Source: Variovorax sp. RA8 (GTDB lineage: Bacteria; Pseudomonadota; Gammaproteobacteria; Burkholderiales; Burkholderiaceae_C). From it: a DNA stretch of 64,000 nucleotides. Below are positions 7,244 to 15,785 of this stretch, one piece after another. Numbering within the stretch: position 1 is the stretch's first letter; every line of letters starts with the position of its first letter. Location of the stretch: assembly GCF_901827175.1 (NCBI RefSeq), contig NZ_LR594662.1, positions 5,456,001 through 5,520,000 on the forward strand, written 5' to 3'. Under the pieces are notes generated by a model. It worked only from the letters and a program-made list of their open reading frames with translations. It was not told the origin of the DNA and did no database searches. A program made the position numbers and the translations under genes.

Positions 7244-8424
7244 TCGACTTCTTCTACACCCTGCGCTCGGCCAAGCTGCCGGTGTCCGTCAAGGAATACC
7301 TGAGCCTGCTGGAGGCGTTGCAGGCCGACGTGGTCGGCCCGAACTCGGAGGACGCCTTCGGGCTCGACGACTTCTACTACCTCTCGCGCACCGCTCTGGT
7401 GAAGGACGAGAAGCACTACGACAAGTTCGACCGCGCCTTCGCCGCCTACTTCAAGGGCGTGGAGCTGGTGACGGACTTCACCAAGGAAGTGCCGCTCGAC
7501 TGGCTGCGAAAGACGCTGGAGCGCGAGTTCACGGCCGAGGAGAAGGCAAAGATCGAGAAGATGGGCTGGGACGAGCTCATGGAGACGCTCAAGAAGCGTT
7601 TCGAGGAGCAGAAGGAGCGCCACGAAGGTGGCAGCAAGTGGATCGGCACCGGCGGCACCTCGCCCTTCGGCCACGGCGGCTACAACCCGCAGGGCATCCG
7701 CATCGGCGGCGCAGGCAAGAACAAGAGCGCGGTCAAGGTGTGGGACCAGCGCGCCTACAAGGACTACGACGACAGCCAGGAGCTGGGCACGCGCAACATC
7801 AAGATCGCGCTGCGGCGGCTGCGCAAGTTCGCGCGCGAGGGCCACGAGGACGAGCTGGACCTGGACGAGACGATCCACAAGACGGCGGCCAACGCCGGCT
7901 ACCTCGACATCAAGATGCGGCCCGAGCGCCACAACAACGTGAAGGTGCTGCTGCTGATGGACGTGGGGGGCACGATGGACGAGCACATCCAGCGCGTCGA
8001 GGAGCTGTTCTCCGCCGTCAAGACCGAGTTCAAGCACCTGGAGTTCTATTACTTCCACAACTGCGTCTACGACTTTATGTGGAAGAACAACCGGCGGCGC
8101 TTCTCCGAGAAGTTCGCCACCTGGGACATCATTCGGAAGTACAACAAGGACTACAAGCTGATCTTCGTCGGCGACGCGACCATGAGTCCCTACGAGATCC
8201 TGCAGCCGGGGGGCAGCGTTGAATACAACAACGAGGAGGCCGGCGCCGAGTGGATCCAGCGGCTGACCCACACCTTTCCGAAGTTCGCCTGGATCAACCC
8301 CGAGCCGCAGGGGGTCTGGCAGTACCGCCAAAGTATCGCGGTCATGCAACAACTCGTATCCCACCGCATGTATCCGCTCACCCTCAAGGGCCTCGAAGAA
8401 GCCATGCGGCTGCTTTCAAAGTAG
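7237..8424 (+). CDS. VWA domain-containing CoxE-like protein
   Basis: 395 residues. The N-terminal half is alpha-helical and charged (FTAEEKAKIEKMGWDELMETL), followed by a glycine-rich linker (residues 130-155) and a C-terminal von Willebrand factor A-like domain. The metal-site motif reads MDVGGTMDEH instead of the classic DxSxS; DVGG(S/T)M is the form I recall for this family, so it need not be a defect. These proteins work with MoxR ATPases, here encoded upstream in the same overlapping operon. Cytoplasmic; the client enzyme is unknown. Confidence 0.88.
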   Translation: MLIDFFYTLRSAKLPVSVKEYLSLLEALQADVVGPNSEDAFGLDDFYYLSRTALVKDEKHYDKFDRAFAAYFKGVELVTDFTKEVPLDWLRKTLEREFTAEEKAKIEKMGWDELMETLKKRFEEQKERHEGGSKWIGTGGTSPFGHGGYNPQGIRIGGAGKNKSAVKVWDQRAYKDYDDSQELGTRNIKIALRRLRKFAREGHEDELDLDETIHKTAANAGYLDIKMRPERHNNVKVLLLMDVGGTMDEHIQRVEELFSAVKTEFKHLEFYYFHNCVYDFMWKNNRRRFSEKFATWDIIRKYNKDYKLIFVGDATMSPYEILQPGGSVEYNNEEAGAEWIQRLTHTFPKFAWINPEPQGVWQYRQSIAVMQQLVSHRMYPLTLKGLEEAMRLLSK

Positions 8425-8537
8425 GCGCCCTACGACGTCAGGCATAGCTTCTCGGGACGTTACGTCCGGAAAGAATGCGAAAAAAGTTGTCACAGCGCCG
8501 AGACCTAGGGTTACATTTAACACCTAAGGATTCAAAT

Positions 8538-8563
8538 AAGGCGCCTTGTTGACACGGCGCCTT
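8538..8563 (+). promoter_or_regulatory. Hairpin in the leader of the 2OG oxygenase gene
   Basis: AAGGCGCC (8538-8545) and GGCGCCTT (8556-8563) form a perfect 8-bp stem with a 10-base loop, ending just before the ribosome binding site (GGAGG, 8567-8571) of the gene at 8581. The left arm is itself part of a 10-bp palindrome. No T-run follows, so it is not a terminator. It may be a leader structure or an operator; function unknown. Confidence 0.4.
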
Positions 8564-8580
8564 GCTGGAGGTGTTGCGCC

Positions 8581-9498
8581 ATGTCTGCCGTACTTTCGCT
8601 GCCGCTCGAGTCGCCGGTTCTTGAGCAACCGCTGCCGCCGGAGGTGCCGGAAAAGCTGTTCCCGCCCAGCGACTACGTGAGCATCCGCGGCGTGCGCCTG
8701 CCGCGAACCGAACTCGTCGACCGCTCCCTTTTCTCGGCGGCACAGCGGGATCGGCTGCGCAACGCGCTGATGGCCGCCTCGCCCTTCCCGCACCTGGTGC
8801 TGGAGAATCTGTTCAATCCGGCGCTGCTGGAACTGGTGGCCGAGGAATTCGACGCCCAGCCCGGCACCTCATGGACCGAGGTCAAGAGCCGCTACGAGTC
8901 GACCCGCCGTTCGGTGCTCGGTCCGTCGCTGGGCCCGGCGACACAGCTCTACTTCGACATCATCCATGCCGGCTGGTTCATCGACTGGCTTTCCTCGCTG
9001 ACTGGCGTGCCCTACCTGCTGGCCGACCCCAAGCTGTTCGGCGGCGGGCTGCACGAGAGCCGTACCGGCGCGACCTTTGCCGTGCACCGCGACTTCAATC
9101 GCCACCGCCACCTGGGGCTGAAGAACGAGATGGTCTTCATCACTTATCTCAACAAGGGATGGAGCCCGGACTGGGGCTCCGGCCTGGAGCTCTGGGACAA
9201 GAAGCACGACCGCTGCGTCACCACCGTGCAGCCCGAATTCGGCCGCACCATCCTGCTGCCGCATGGCCCGATCAGCTACCACGGCCATACCAAGCCGCTG
9301 CAGGCGCCGGACGGCCGCCCGCGCCGCTCGGTCGCCGCCTATTACTACAGCAGCCCGCTGGCCGGCAAGCAGCACGGCGACGAATCGGCCTCGGTCTTCA
9401 TGAAGACGCATCGCGTGGACCGGGTCAAGGCGGTCGCGCGCATGATCACGCCGCCGGTGGTCTGGCTGCTGGCACGGAAGGTCACCGGCCGCGCCTGA
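8581..9498 (+). CDS. 2-oxoglutarate/Fe(II)-dependent oxygenase family protein
   Basis: 305 residues. The double-stranded beta-helix iron ligands are visible: His169 and Asp171 in VHRDFN, a distal His in ISYHGHTKPL, and the 2-oxoglutarate-binding Arg in RPRRSVAAYYY. The layout resembles prolyl-4-hydroxylase-like proteins found near surface-polysaccharide or O-antigen genes. The substrate is not predictable. GGAGG sits 9 bases before the ATG. It stands alone: 156 bases separate it from the VWA gene, and a terminator-like hairpin lies shortly after its stop, inside the start of tamA. Confidence 0.85.
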   Translation: MSAVLSLPLESPVLEQPLPPEVPEKLFPPSDYVSIRGVRLPRTELVDRSLFSAAQRDRLRNALMAASPFPHLVLENLFNPALLELVAEEFDAQPGTSWTEVKSRYESTRRSVLGPSLGPATQLYFDIIHAGWFIDWLSSLTGVPYLLADPKLFGGGLHESRTGATFAVHRDFNRHRHLGLKNEMVFITYLNKGWSPDWGSGLELWDKKHDRCVTTVQPEFGRTILLPHGPISYHGHTKPLQAPDGRPRRSVAAYYYSSPLAGKQHGDESASVFMKTHRVDRVKAVARMITPPVVWLLARKVTGRA

Positions 9499-9558
9499 GC
9501 GGCAGGCCGCGGCTCCCGCCTACGGGGCCCGTGCCGGGCATGCTGTCAGAATGGCCGC

Positions 9559-11454
9559 ATGCTCAGGGTGTTTCGGTCACTCGCGCCGGCGTGGATGCCG
9601 GCGTTTTTTTGTGCAGGCCTCCTTCTGCTGCTGCAGGGCTGCAGCCTGCTGCCGAAGAGCGAGCCGGCCGGGGCCGAGACGGGCGCCCGGCCCGTGGGCG
9701 GCGACAAGCCGGCCGGCACGCGCGAGGCCTTCAGCGTCGCGGTGCAGGCGCCCGACACGGTGCGCGAGTACCTCGAGCGCCACCTGGAAATCCAGCGCTA
9801 TCGCCAGATCGACGACCTTGGCGCCACCGAGCTGTCGCGCCTCATGGTGGCCGCCGAAGGCAATGCGCGCGAGCTGCTCGCGACCCTGGGCTATTTCGCG
9901 CCCGCGCTCACGCTGGAGCTCAAGGAGACGCCCGCAGCCAAGGCACCGCGCGAGGTGCGCATCACGGTCGATCCCGGCGAGCCCACGCGGGTGCGCCAGG
10001 TGCAGATCGACTTCAGTGGAGCAATTGCGGCCGATGCCACCGCCGCGGGCCAGCGCGAGGCGATCCGCAACGACTGGCCGCTGCGCGCGGGGCAGACCTT
10101 CACCCAGCTCGGCTGGGACAACGCCAAGTCGGCCGCGCTGCGCAGCCTGACGGCCAAGCGCTTCCCGACCGGCAGCGTGGCGCTGAGCCGCGCGGAGATC
10201 GACGCCGATCGCGGCGAGGCCAGTCTGCGCGTCGACTACCAATCGGGCCCGGCCTACCGCTTCGGCCCGATGGAGGTGCGCGGCAGCGAGCGCTACGACG
10301 CCGACGCTGCGCGCCGCATCGCCCGCGTGCCCACCGGCAGCGACTATGACCAGCAGAAACTGCTCGATGCGCAGCAGCGCCTGGCCAGCAGCGGTTACTA
10401 CGATTCGGTCTTCCTGACGCTCGACACCGACGGCAGCAACCCGCTCTGGGCGCCGGTGATCGCCCAGGTGCGCGAGGCGCCACTGCAGAAGGTGGTGCTG
10501 GGGGTCGGCTTCACCACCGACAGCGGGCCACGGCTGTCGCTGGACCACATTCACAACCGCATGCCCTTGCTGGGCTGGCGCGCTGTCTCCAAGCTGTCGG
10601 TCGACCGCGAAACCAAGTCGCTGGGCACCGAGTGGAACGCCGTGCCCGACGACAAGGGCTGGCGCCGGTTCGGTGCAGGCCAACTCAAGAGCGAGACCTC
10701 CGGCAGCTACAAGGTCGACAGCGGGCGGCTGCGCGGCGGCCTGGCCAAGTCGAGCGACCACATCGACTACAACTACTTCCTGCAGTACGACTATGCGACG
10801 AACCGCGGGATCAACGCCCCGCCGTCGGCCTCGGCGCTGTCCGTGAATTGGGGCTGGACGGGGCGCTATTTCGACGACCCCGGCGTGCCGACGCGCGGCC
10901 ACGGACTGGCGCTGGAACTCGGCGCCGGCTACACGCTGACAGGCGAACACCTGCCCTTCACGCGCATCTACGGCCGCTGGCTCGGCATCGTGCCGCTCGA
11001 CTGGGGCTCCACGGGCGACAGTGCCAGTGCGGCGCGCAGCAGCCGACTCCAATTGCGTGCGGAGGCAGGCGCCTTGACCGCCAAGCAGAGCGCGCAAATC
11101 CCCGCCACCCTGATGTTTCTGACCGGCGGCGACACCACGGTGCGCGGCTACGGCTATCGCCAGATCGGCACCGAGCGCGCCGACGGCCAGATCATCGCCG
11201 GGCGCTACATGACCGTGGCCAGCGTCGAGTGGCAGCGGCCCTTCGTCTACCGCGGCAAGCTGACCGAGTGGGAGAGCGCGGTCTTCATCGATGCCGGCGC
11301 GGTTGCCGACCGGCCCGGCGACCTCAAGACCAAGGTAGGCATCGGCGTGGGCGCGCGCTGGCGCAGCCCGGTGGGACCGGTGCAGGCCGATCTGGCCTAT
11401 GGCGTCGACACGAAGAAGTTCAGGCTGCACCTGCGGCTGGGCTTCACGTTCTGA
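9559..11454 (+). CDS. tamA: Translocation and assembly module outer-membrane protein TamA
   Basis: 631 residues. It is an Omp85-family protein: an N-terminal signal, then POTRA-like domains (about 60-300), then a C-terminal 16-strand barrel region ending in Phe (LHLRLGFTF) with the FLTGGDTTVRGYGY segment of BamA/TamA proteins. With TamB it helps insert outer-membrane proteins and move lipids. The N-terminus ends in LLLLLQGC, a lipobox-like signal, so the mature protein may be lipid-anchored. The start at 9559 keeps Arg3 and Arg6 before the hydrophobic stretch; Met at 9595 is the alternative. tamB begins 3 bases after its stop codon. Confidence 0.9.
   Translation: MLRVFRSLAPAWMPAFFCAGLLLLLQGCSLLPKSEPAGAETGARPVGGDKPAGTREAFSVAVQAPDTVREYLERHLEIQRYRQIDDLGATELSRLMVAAEGNARELLATLGYFAPALTLELKETPAAKAPREVRITVDPGEPTRVRQVQIDFSGAIAADATAAGQREAIRNDWPLRAGQTFTQLGWDNAKSAALRSLTAKRFPTGSVALSRAEIDADRGEASLRVDYQSGPAYRFGPMEVRGSERYDADAARRIARVPTGSDYDQQKLLDAQQRLASSGYYDSVFLTLDTDGSNPLWAPVIAQVREAPLQKVVLGVGFTTDSGPRLSLDHIHNRMPLLGWRAVSKLSVDRETKSLGTEWNAVPDDKGWRRFGAGQLKSETSGSYKVDSGRLRGGLAKSSDHIDYNYFLQYDYATNRGINAPPSASALSVNWGWTGRYFDDPGVPTRGHGLALELGAGYTLTGEHLPFTRIYGRWLGIVPLDWGSTGDSASAARSSRLQLRAEAGALTAKQSAQIPATLMFLTGGDTTVRGYGYRQIGTERADGQIIAGRYMTVASVEWQRPFVYRGKLTEWESAVFIDAGAVADRPGDLKTKVGIGVGARWRSPVGPVQADLAYGVDTKKFRLHLRLGFTF
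9584..9610 (+). terminator. Terminator-like hairpin inside the tamA signal-peptide region
   Basis: CGCCGGC (9584-9590) and GCCGGCG (9597-9603) pair around a 6-base loop and are followed by seven T residues (9604-9610), the form of an intrinsic terminator. It lies 86 bases after the oxygenase stop and within codons 9-18 of tamA, so it could end the upstream transcript or attenuate tamA. Confidence 0.55.
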
Positions 11455-11456
11455 CC

Positions 11457-14400
11457 ATGAACCCGGACGCGCAGACCTCCGCCCCTGCGCTCGCGCGTTC
11501 GCGCGGCCGGCGAGTCGTGCGCGCCCTTGCATGGAGCCTGCTCGGCCTGATCCTGCTGGTAGGCGTGCTCACGGCTGGCGCCTGGTGGTGGCTGGGCTCG
11601 AACCAATCGCTGGCCTTCGCGCTGGCGCGGGCGGCGCGCTACCTGCCGGCCGGCCAGACCCTGGAGAGCCGCGAGGTCAGCGGCTCGCTGCGCGCTGGCG
11701 GCCGCATCGGCTGGCTACGCTGGCAGAGCGAAAGCCTGGTAGTGGAAGTGCACGAGGCCACCATCGGCTGGCAGCTGGCGCCTCTGCTGAAGCGCAAGGT
11801 TCAGCTCGGCGAAGTGCACGCGGCGCAACTGCTGATCGAGCGCCGCGGGCCAGTGGAGAACAAGCCGCCGGAGCCCCTGGCGCCGATCGTGCTGCCGGTG
11901 GAAGTCGAGCTTCCGTTTCGCATCGACACGCTGCGCTGGGCCGGCCCTCCCGCGCTCCAGGCGGACCAACTGGCAGGCAGCTATCGCTATGCCGGCAACG
12001 AGCATCGGCTCGTGGTCGAGGGCGTGGACATCGCCGAGGGCCACTACGGCGCGCGGGTCACGCTGCAAGGCGCGGCACCGATGGCCCTCGATGCTGCGCT
12101 CGAGGGCCGCGTGCGCGCGCCGCTGGCCGAAGGCCGCGGCATCGAGGTGCTGGCCGAGGCCACCGCCAAAGGCACGCTCGCGACGGCCGATGCCCGGCTG
12201 GCCGTGGCAGCCCAGCTCAAGCCGGCGGATCCCGGCGCTGCAGCGCCGATGGAGGCGCAGTTGCAGGCCAACATTGCGCCCTGGCAGCCGCAGCCGGTGA
12301 TCGACGCCGGGGCGCAGTTGCAGAACCTCGACGTGGCTCTGCTGTGGCCCGGAGCGCCGAGCACGCTGCTGAACGGCGAGATCGAGGCCGGACCCGACAG
12401 CAGCGCGCCCCCCGGCAGCACGGTGTGGCGGGCTCGCGCCGACGTCCGCAACGCGAAGCCCGGCCCGTGGGACAGCGGCCAGCTGCCGGTCGAGCAGGTC
12501 CAGGCCCGCGCCAGCTTCGATGGCAGTACCTGGACGCTACCCGAGGCCACGGTGCGCGCCGGCGGCGGCCGCATCGAGGCCGAGGGCCGCTGGAGCCCCG
12601 CGTCTGCGCCCTGGCAGGCGCGCGCGCGGGTGCGCGGCGTGCGCCCCGGGGCGCTGCACAGCGAGCTGGCCGGCGCGCCGGTGAGCGGCAATGTCACCGC
12701 CGAGCAACGCGGCCCGGCGCTGCTCTTCGATCTCGCGCTGCAGGCCGAGGGCGGTGCCGGCAGCAAGGCGCTGCAGGGCCTGCGCCTCGACCGCGCATTG
12801 GCACGCGGCCAGTGGCAATCCGAGGTGCTGGACCTGCGCACGCTGCGCATCGACGCAGCGAACGCGAGCCTCGAAGGCAAGCTGCAGGTGAACGTCGCCG
12901 AGCAGGCCGGCAACGGCGACCTGAAGCTCGTGGTGCCCGGCGGCAGCGTACAACTGCAGGGCCGCATCGCTGCGGCCAGTGGCGGCGGCGAGCTCCGGGC
13001 CCGCGTCGACGAGGCAGCCACCCTGCAACGCTGGGTGGAAAGCCTGCCCGAGCTCTCGGCCGTGTTCGCGGGCAGCAGCGCCCAAGGCCGCGCCCAGCTC
13101 GACGCGTCATGGAAAGGCGGTTGGCAGGCGGTGCAGCGGCGGTTGCAGAACGCGAGTACGCCGGCCCCCCGCGGCAGCGCCGAGCCGACCCTCGAGGCTA
13201 CCCTCTCGGCCCCTCGCCTGGCGCTCCGGCTGCCACCACCTGCCAACGGTCCGGCGACCGAGATCCAGCTGCGCGAGCTGCGTGCCGAGCTGGCCGGCAG
13301 CCTCGCCCAAGCCACGCTGACACTGAAGGGCGAAGCCAGCAGCGGGACGCAGAAGCTCAGCCTCGACGCACGCGCCAGCGGTGGCCTGGAACGCGCGAAA
13401 CAATGGCGTGCCTCGATCGCCAGCCTGCGGCTGCAGGCGCAAGACAGCCAGCGCCCCGGACCGTGGACGCTGGAACTGGAACGCGCCCTCGTCATCGCCC
13501 TGAAGAGCGGTGATGCGGGCCACCTCGAGGTGGAGGCCTCGGCCGCCAGCGCCGCGCTGCACGGCCCGGTGCCGGGCGCCGTGCGCATCGACTGGGAGCC
13601 GCTGCGCTACAGCCACAGCGGGACCGCGCCGGACCGTGCCTTCCGGCTGCGTTCGCAGGGTCGCTTGCGAGGCCTGCCGATGGCCTGGGCCGAGGCAGTG
13701 GGCGGCAGCGCGTCGCTGGCCGAGATGGGCATCAGCGGCGACCTGCTGTTCGACGGCGACTGGGACATCGACGCCGGCGACACGCTGCGCGCCCGCGCCC
13801 GGCTCGCGCGCGCCAGCGGCGACATTCGCGTACAGGCTGGCGAGGCCGCGCTGGTCACCCGCATCGAAAGCCGCGGAACCGGCGCCGCGAGCGAGCGCAA
13901 GATGAATGCCGCGACAGAAGGCCCCAGCACGCCGGCCGGCCTGCGCCAGGCCGAACTGGGCCTCGCCGCCGAGGGCAACACCGTGCGCGCCAGCCTGACC
14001 TGGGACAGCGAACGCGCCGGCCAGATCCGCGCCGAGGCCAGCACGCAAGTGCTGCAGCGCGCCGAGGGCTGGCAATGGGCACCGGATGCTCCGCTCGCAG
14101 GACGGGTGACGGCGCGGCTGCCCAATCTCGGGGTCTGGTCGATGCTGGCGCCTCCCGGCTGGCGCGTGGCCGGCACCCTGGAGGCCGAAGCCGCGCTCTC
14201 GGGCAACCGCGCGTTGCCGCGCTGGAACGGCACGCTGTCGGCCGACCAGCTCGCGCTGCGCGCGCTGGTCGAGGGACTGGACCTGCGCGACGGGCGGCTG
14301 CGTGCCTCGCTGACCGGGCAGCGCATCGAGATCACGGAATTCACCCTCAAGGGCGGCGCGGGCAGCAGCACCCGCATCCCGGGGCAGAGCGGCAACCTCA

Positions 14401-15500
14401 GCACTGCGGCCAGCGAGGCCGCCAGCGGCGGCGGCACGCTGTCGGCGCGCGGGGAGCTGAGTTGGGGCGCGGCACCGGCCAGCGGCACCGGCATCCGCAT
14501 GGCCATGCAGGCCCAACTGCGCGCGCTGCGCGTGCTGGTGCGCACCGATCGCCAGGTCACGCTGTCAGGCGACCTGCAGGCGCGCCTCGACGGCGGCCAG
14601 TTCAACGTGCGCGGCAATCTCAAGACCGACAGGGCAGTGATCATCCTGCCCGACGAGAGCGCGCCCAGCCTGGGCAGCGACGTCGTGGTGCACTCGGCCG
14701 CCAAGGACCGCGAGGCGGCCGAGGCCGCACAGCGCCGCACGGCCAGCGAGGACGCGCAGGCCGCCAAGGCGCAGACCGCGAAGCCGCCGGATATCGCCGT
14801 CGAGCTCGACCTCGGCGAGGATTTCGCGGTGCAGGGGCGCGGCCTGACGACGCGGCTCGAAGGCAAGCTCGAGATCCGCAGCACCGCCCTGAACGCGCCG
14901 CCGCGCATCACCGGTGAGGTGCGCACCGTCAAGGGTCAGTACCGCGCCTACGGCCAGCGGTTGGACGTCGAGACCGGGATCGCCCGCTTCAATGGCCCCT
15001 ACGACAATCCGGCGCTCGACATCCTCGCGATCCGGCCCAACATCTCGCAGCGTGCCGGCGTGCAGATCACCGGCAGCGCGCAATCGCCGCGCGTGCGCCT
15101 GTATTCGGAGCCGGCGTTGTCCGACGCGGAGACGCTGTCGTGGGTGGTGCTGGGTCGCGCGTCGGCCACCAGCGGCGGGGAATCGCTGCTGCTGCAGCAG
15201 GCTGCGCTGGCACTGCTGGGCCGGCTCGGATCGGGCAGTTCCGGCGGCGGGCTCGCGAGCCGCTTCGGGCTGGACGAGATCGGCTTCAAAGGCCCGGGCA
15301 GCGGCGGCGACGTGCGCGAGTCGGCCGTCACGGTGGGCAAGCGCTTGTCGAAGGATTTCTATCTGACCTACGAGCGCAGCCTCTCGGGCACGCTGGGCAG
15401 CCTGTTCATCTTCTACGACCTCACGCGCAGGCTGACACTGCGCGGCCAGGCCGGTCAGCAAAGCGGCATCGACCTGATCTACACGGTGAAATACGATTGA
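11457..15500 (+). CDS. tamB: Translocation and assembly module inner-membrane protein TamB
   Basis: 1347 residues. One N-terminal transmembrane helix (about 21-43, LAWSLLGLILLVGVLTAGAWWW) anchors a very long periplasmic beta-helical protein. The C-terminal TamB/DUF490 domain is visible, with NPALDILAIRP, ALSDAETLSWVVLGRA and a final GIDLIYTVKYD. AsmA-like proteins of this kind bridge the envelope and are thought to carry phospholipid to the outer membrane; TamA is the outer partner, encoded just upstream. The start at 11457 is 2 bases after the tamA stop. Length is within the family's range. Confidence 0.93.
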   Translation: MNPDAQTSAPALARSRGRRVVRALAWSLLGLILLVGVLTAGAWWWLGSNQSLAFALARAARYLPAGQTLESREVSGSLRAGGRIGWLRWQSESLVVEVHEATIGWQLAPLLKRKVQLGEVHAAQLLIERRGPVENKPPEPLAPIVLPVEVELPFRIDTLRWAGPPALQADQLAGSYRYAGNEHRLVVEGVDIAEGHYGARVTLQGAAPMALDAALEGRVRAPLAEGRGIEVLAEATAKGTLATADARLAVAAQLKPADPGAAAPMEAQLQANIAPWQPQPVIDAGAQLQNLDVALLWPGAPSTLLNGEIEAGPDSSAPPGSTVWRARADVRNAKPGPWDSGQLPVEQVQARASFDGSTWTLPEATVRAGGGRIEAEGRWSPASAPWQARARVRGVRPGALHSELAGAPVSGNVTAEQRGPALLFDLALQAEGGAGSKALQGLRLDRALARGQWQSEVLDLRTLRIDAANASLEGKLQVNVAEQAGNGDLKLVVPGGSVQLQGRIAAASGGGELRARVDEAATLQRWVESLPELSAVFAGSSAQGRAQLDASWKGGWQAVQRRLQNASTPAPRGSAEPTLEATLSAPRLALRLPPPANGPATEIQLRELRAELAGSLAQATLTLKGEASSGTQKLSLDARASGGLERAKQWRASIASLRLQAQDSQRPGPWTLELERALVIALKSGDAGHLEVEASAASAALHGPVPGAVRIDWEPLRYSHSGTAPDRAFRLRSQGRLRGLPMAWAEAVGGSASLAEMGISGDLLFDGDWDIDAGDTLRARARLARASGDIRVQAGEAALVTRIESRGTGAASERKMNAATEGPSTPAGLRQAELGLAAEGNTVRASLTWDSERAGQIRAEASTQVLQRAEGWQWAPDAPLAGRVTARLPNLGVWSMLAPPGWRVAGTLEAEAALSGNRALPRWNGTLSADQLALRALVEGLDLRDGRLRASLTGQRIEITEFTLKGGAGSSTRIPGQSGNLSTAASEAASGGGTLSARGELSWGAAPASGTGIRMAMQAQLRALRVLVRTDRQVTLSGDLQARLDGGQFNVRGNLKTDRAVIILPDESAPSLGSDVVVHSAAKDREAAEAAQRRTASEDAQAAKAQTAKPPDIAVELDLGEDFAVQGRGLTTRLEGKLEIRSTALNAPPRITGEVRTVKGQYRAYGQRLDVETGIARFNGPYDNPALDILAIRPNISQRAGVQITGSAQSPRVRLYSEPALSDAETLSWVVLGRASATSGGESLLLQQAALALLGRLGSGSSGGGLASRFGLDEIGFKGPGSGGDVRESAVTVGKRLSKDFYLTYERSLSGTLGSLFIFYDLTRRLTLRGQAGQQSGIDLIYTVKYD

Positions 15501-15533
15501 GGCCGCCGAGCTGTTAAAGTCGCCGCCGCCTCC

Positions 15534-15608
15534 GTCCTCGTAGTTCAATGGATAGAACGGGGTCCTCCTAAGACTCAGATACAGGTTCGATTCCTGTCGA
15601 GGGCACCA
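15534..15608 (+). tRNA. tRNA-Arg (anticodon CCT)
   Basis: 75 bases including an encoded CCA. The acceptor arms GTCCTCG and CGAGGGC pair over seven positions. The anticodon loop CTCCTAA carries CCT, and the T arm reads CAGGT-TCGATTC-CTG. It reads AGG codons. Its 3' end is the integration site of the element to the right, which restores the full tRNA sequence. Confidence 0.97.
15586..15608. other. attL, tRNA-Arg 3' end
   Basis: Begins TTCGATTCCTGTCGAG and continues GGCACCA to the tRNA 3' end. It is the left copy of the repeat found again at 25379-25400 and the presumed crossover region of the integrase. Confidence 0.88.
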
Positions 15609-15642
15609 AGAGACTGAATCAGGGCCTCTTACCAAACAACAG

Positions 15643-15675
15643 AAACCCGCACGCTCCCCAGCGTAGCGGGTTTTT
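15643..15675 (+). terminator. Intrinsic terminator after tRNA-Arg
   Basis: AAACCCGCACGCT pairs with AGCGT-A-GCGGGTTT across a CCCC loop (one bulged A), followed by a T-run. It ends tRNA transcription, but it lies inside the element and was therefore supplied by it. Confidence 0.88.
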
Positions 15676-15710
15676 CTTTGCGTCGCGTCGGCTCACGGCG
15701 TAGCATCCCA

Positions 15711-15773
15711 TGTCGGTACTTTTCAGGTACTTGTGCAGGTATCTACCGAAGTTCAGCAACTGAAGTACCGACA
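15711..15773. repeat. Left integrase arm-type repeats
   Basis: TGTCGGTACT (15711-15720), AGGTACTTGTGCAGGTATCT (15725-15744) and an inverted AGTACCGACA (15764-15773) cluster just before the integrase gene. A near-identical unit occurs at 25305-25327 beside attR. Repeats of one motif at both ends of an element are what arm-type integrase or excisionase sites look like. Confidence 0.7.
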
Positions 15774-15785
15774 GCAAGGGCAACA

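Noticed and set aside
7966..7990. Defective metal site in the VWA protein
   Set aside because: DVGGTM replaces DxSxS, but this form is, as far as I recall, usual in CoxE-like partners of MoxR, so it is not counted as a defect.
9577..11532. Minus-strand open frame of about 650 codons opposite tamA
   Set aside because: Composition is Arg/Ala/His-rich without any domain; tamA on the plus strand has clear family motifs.
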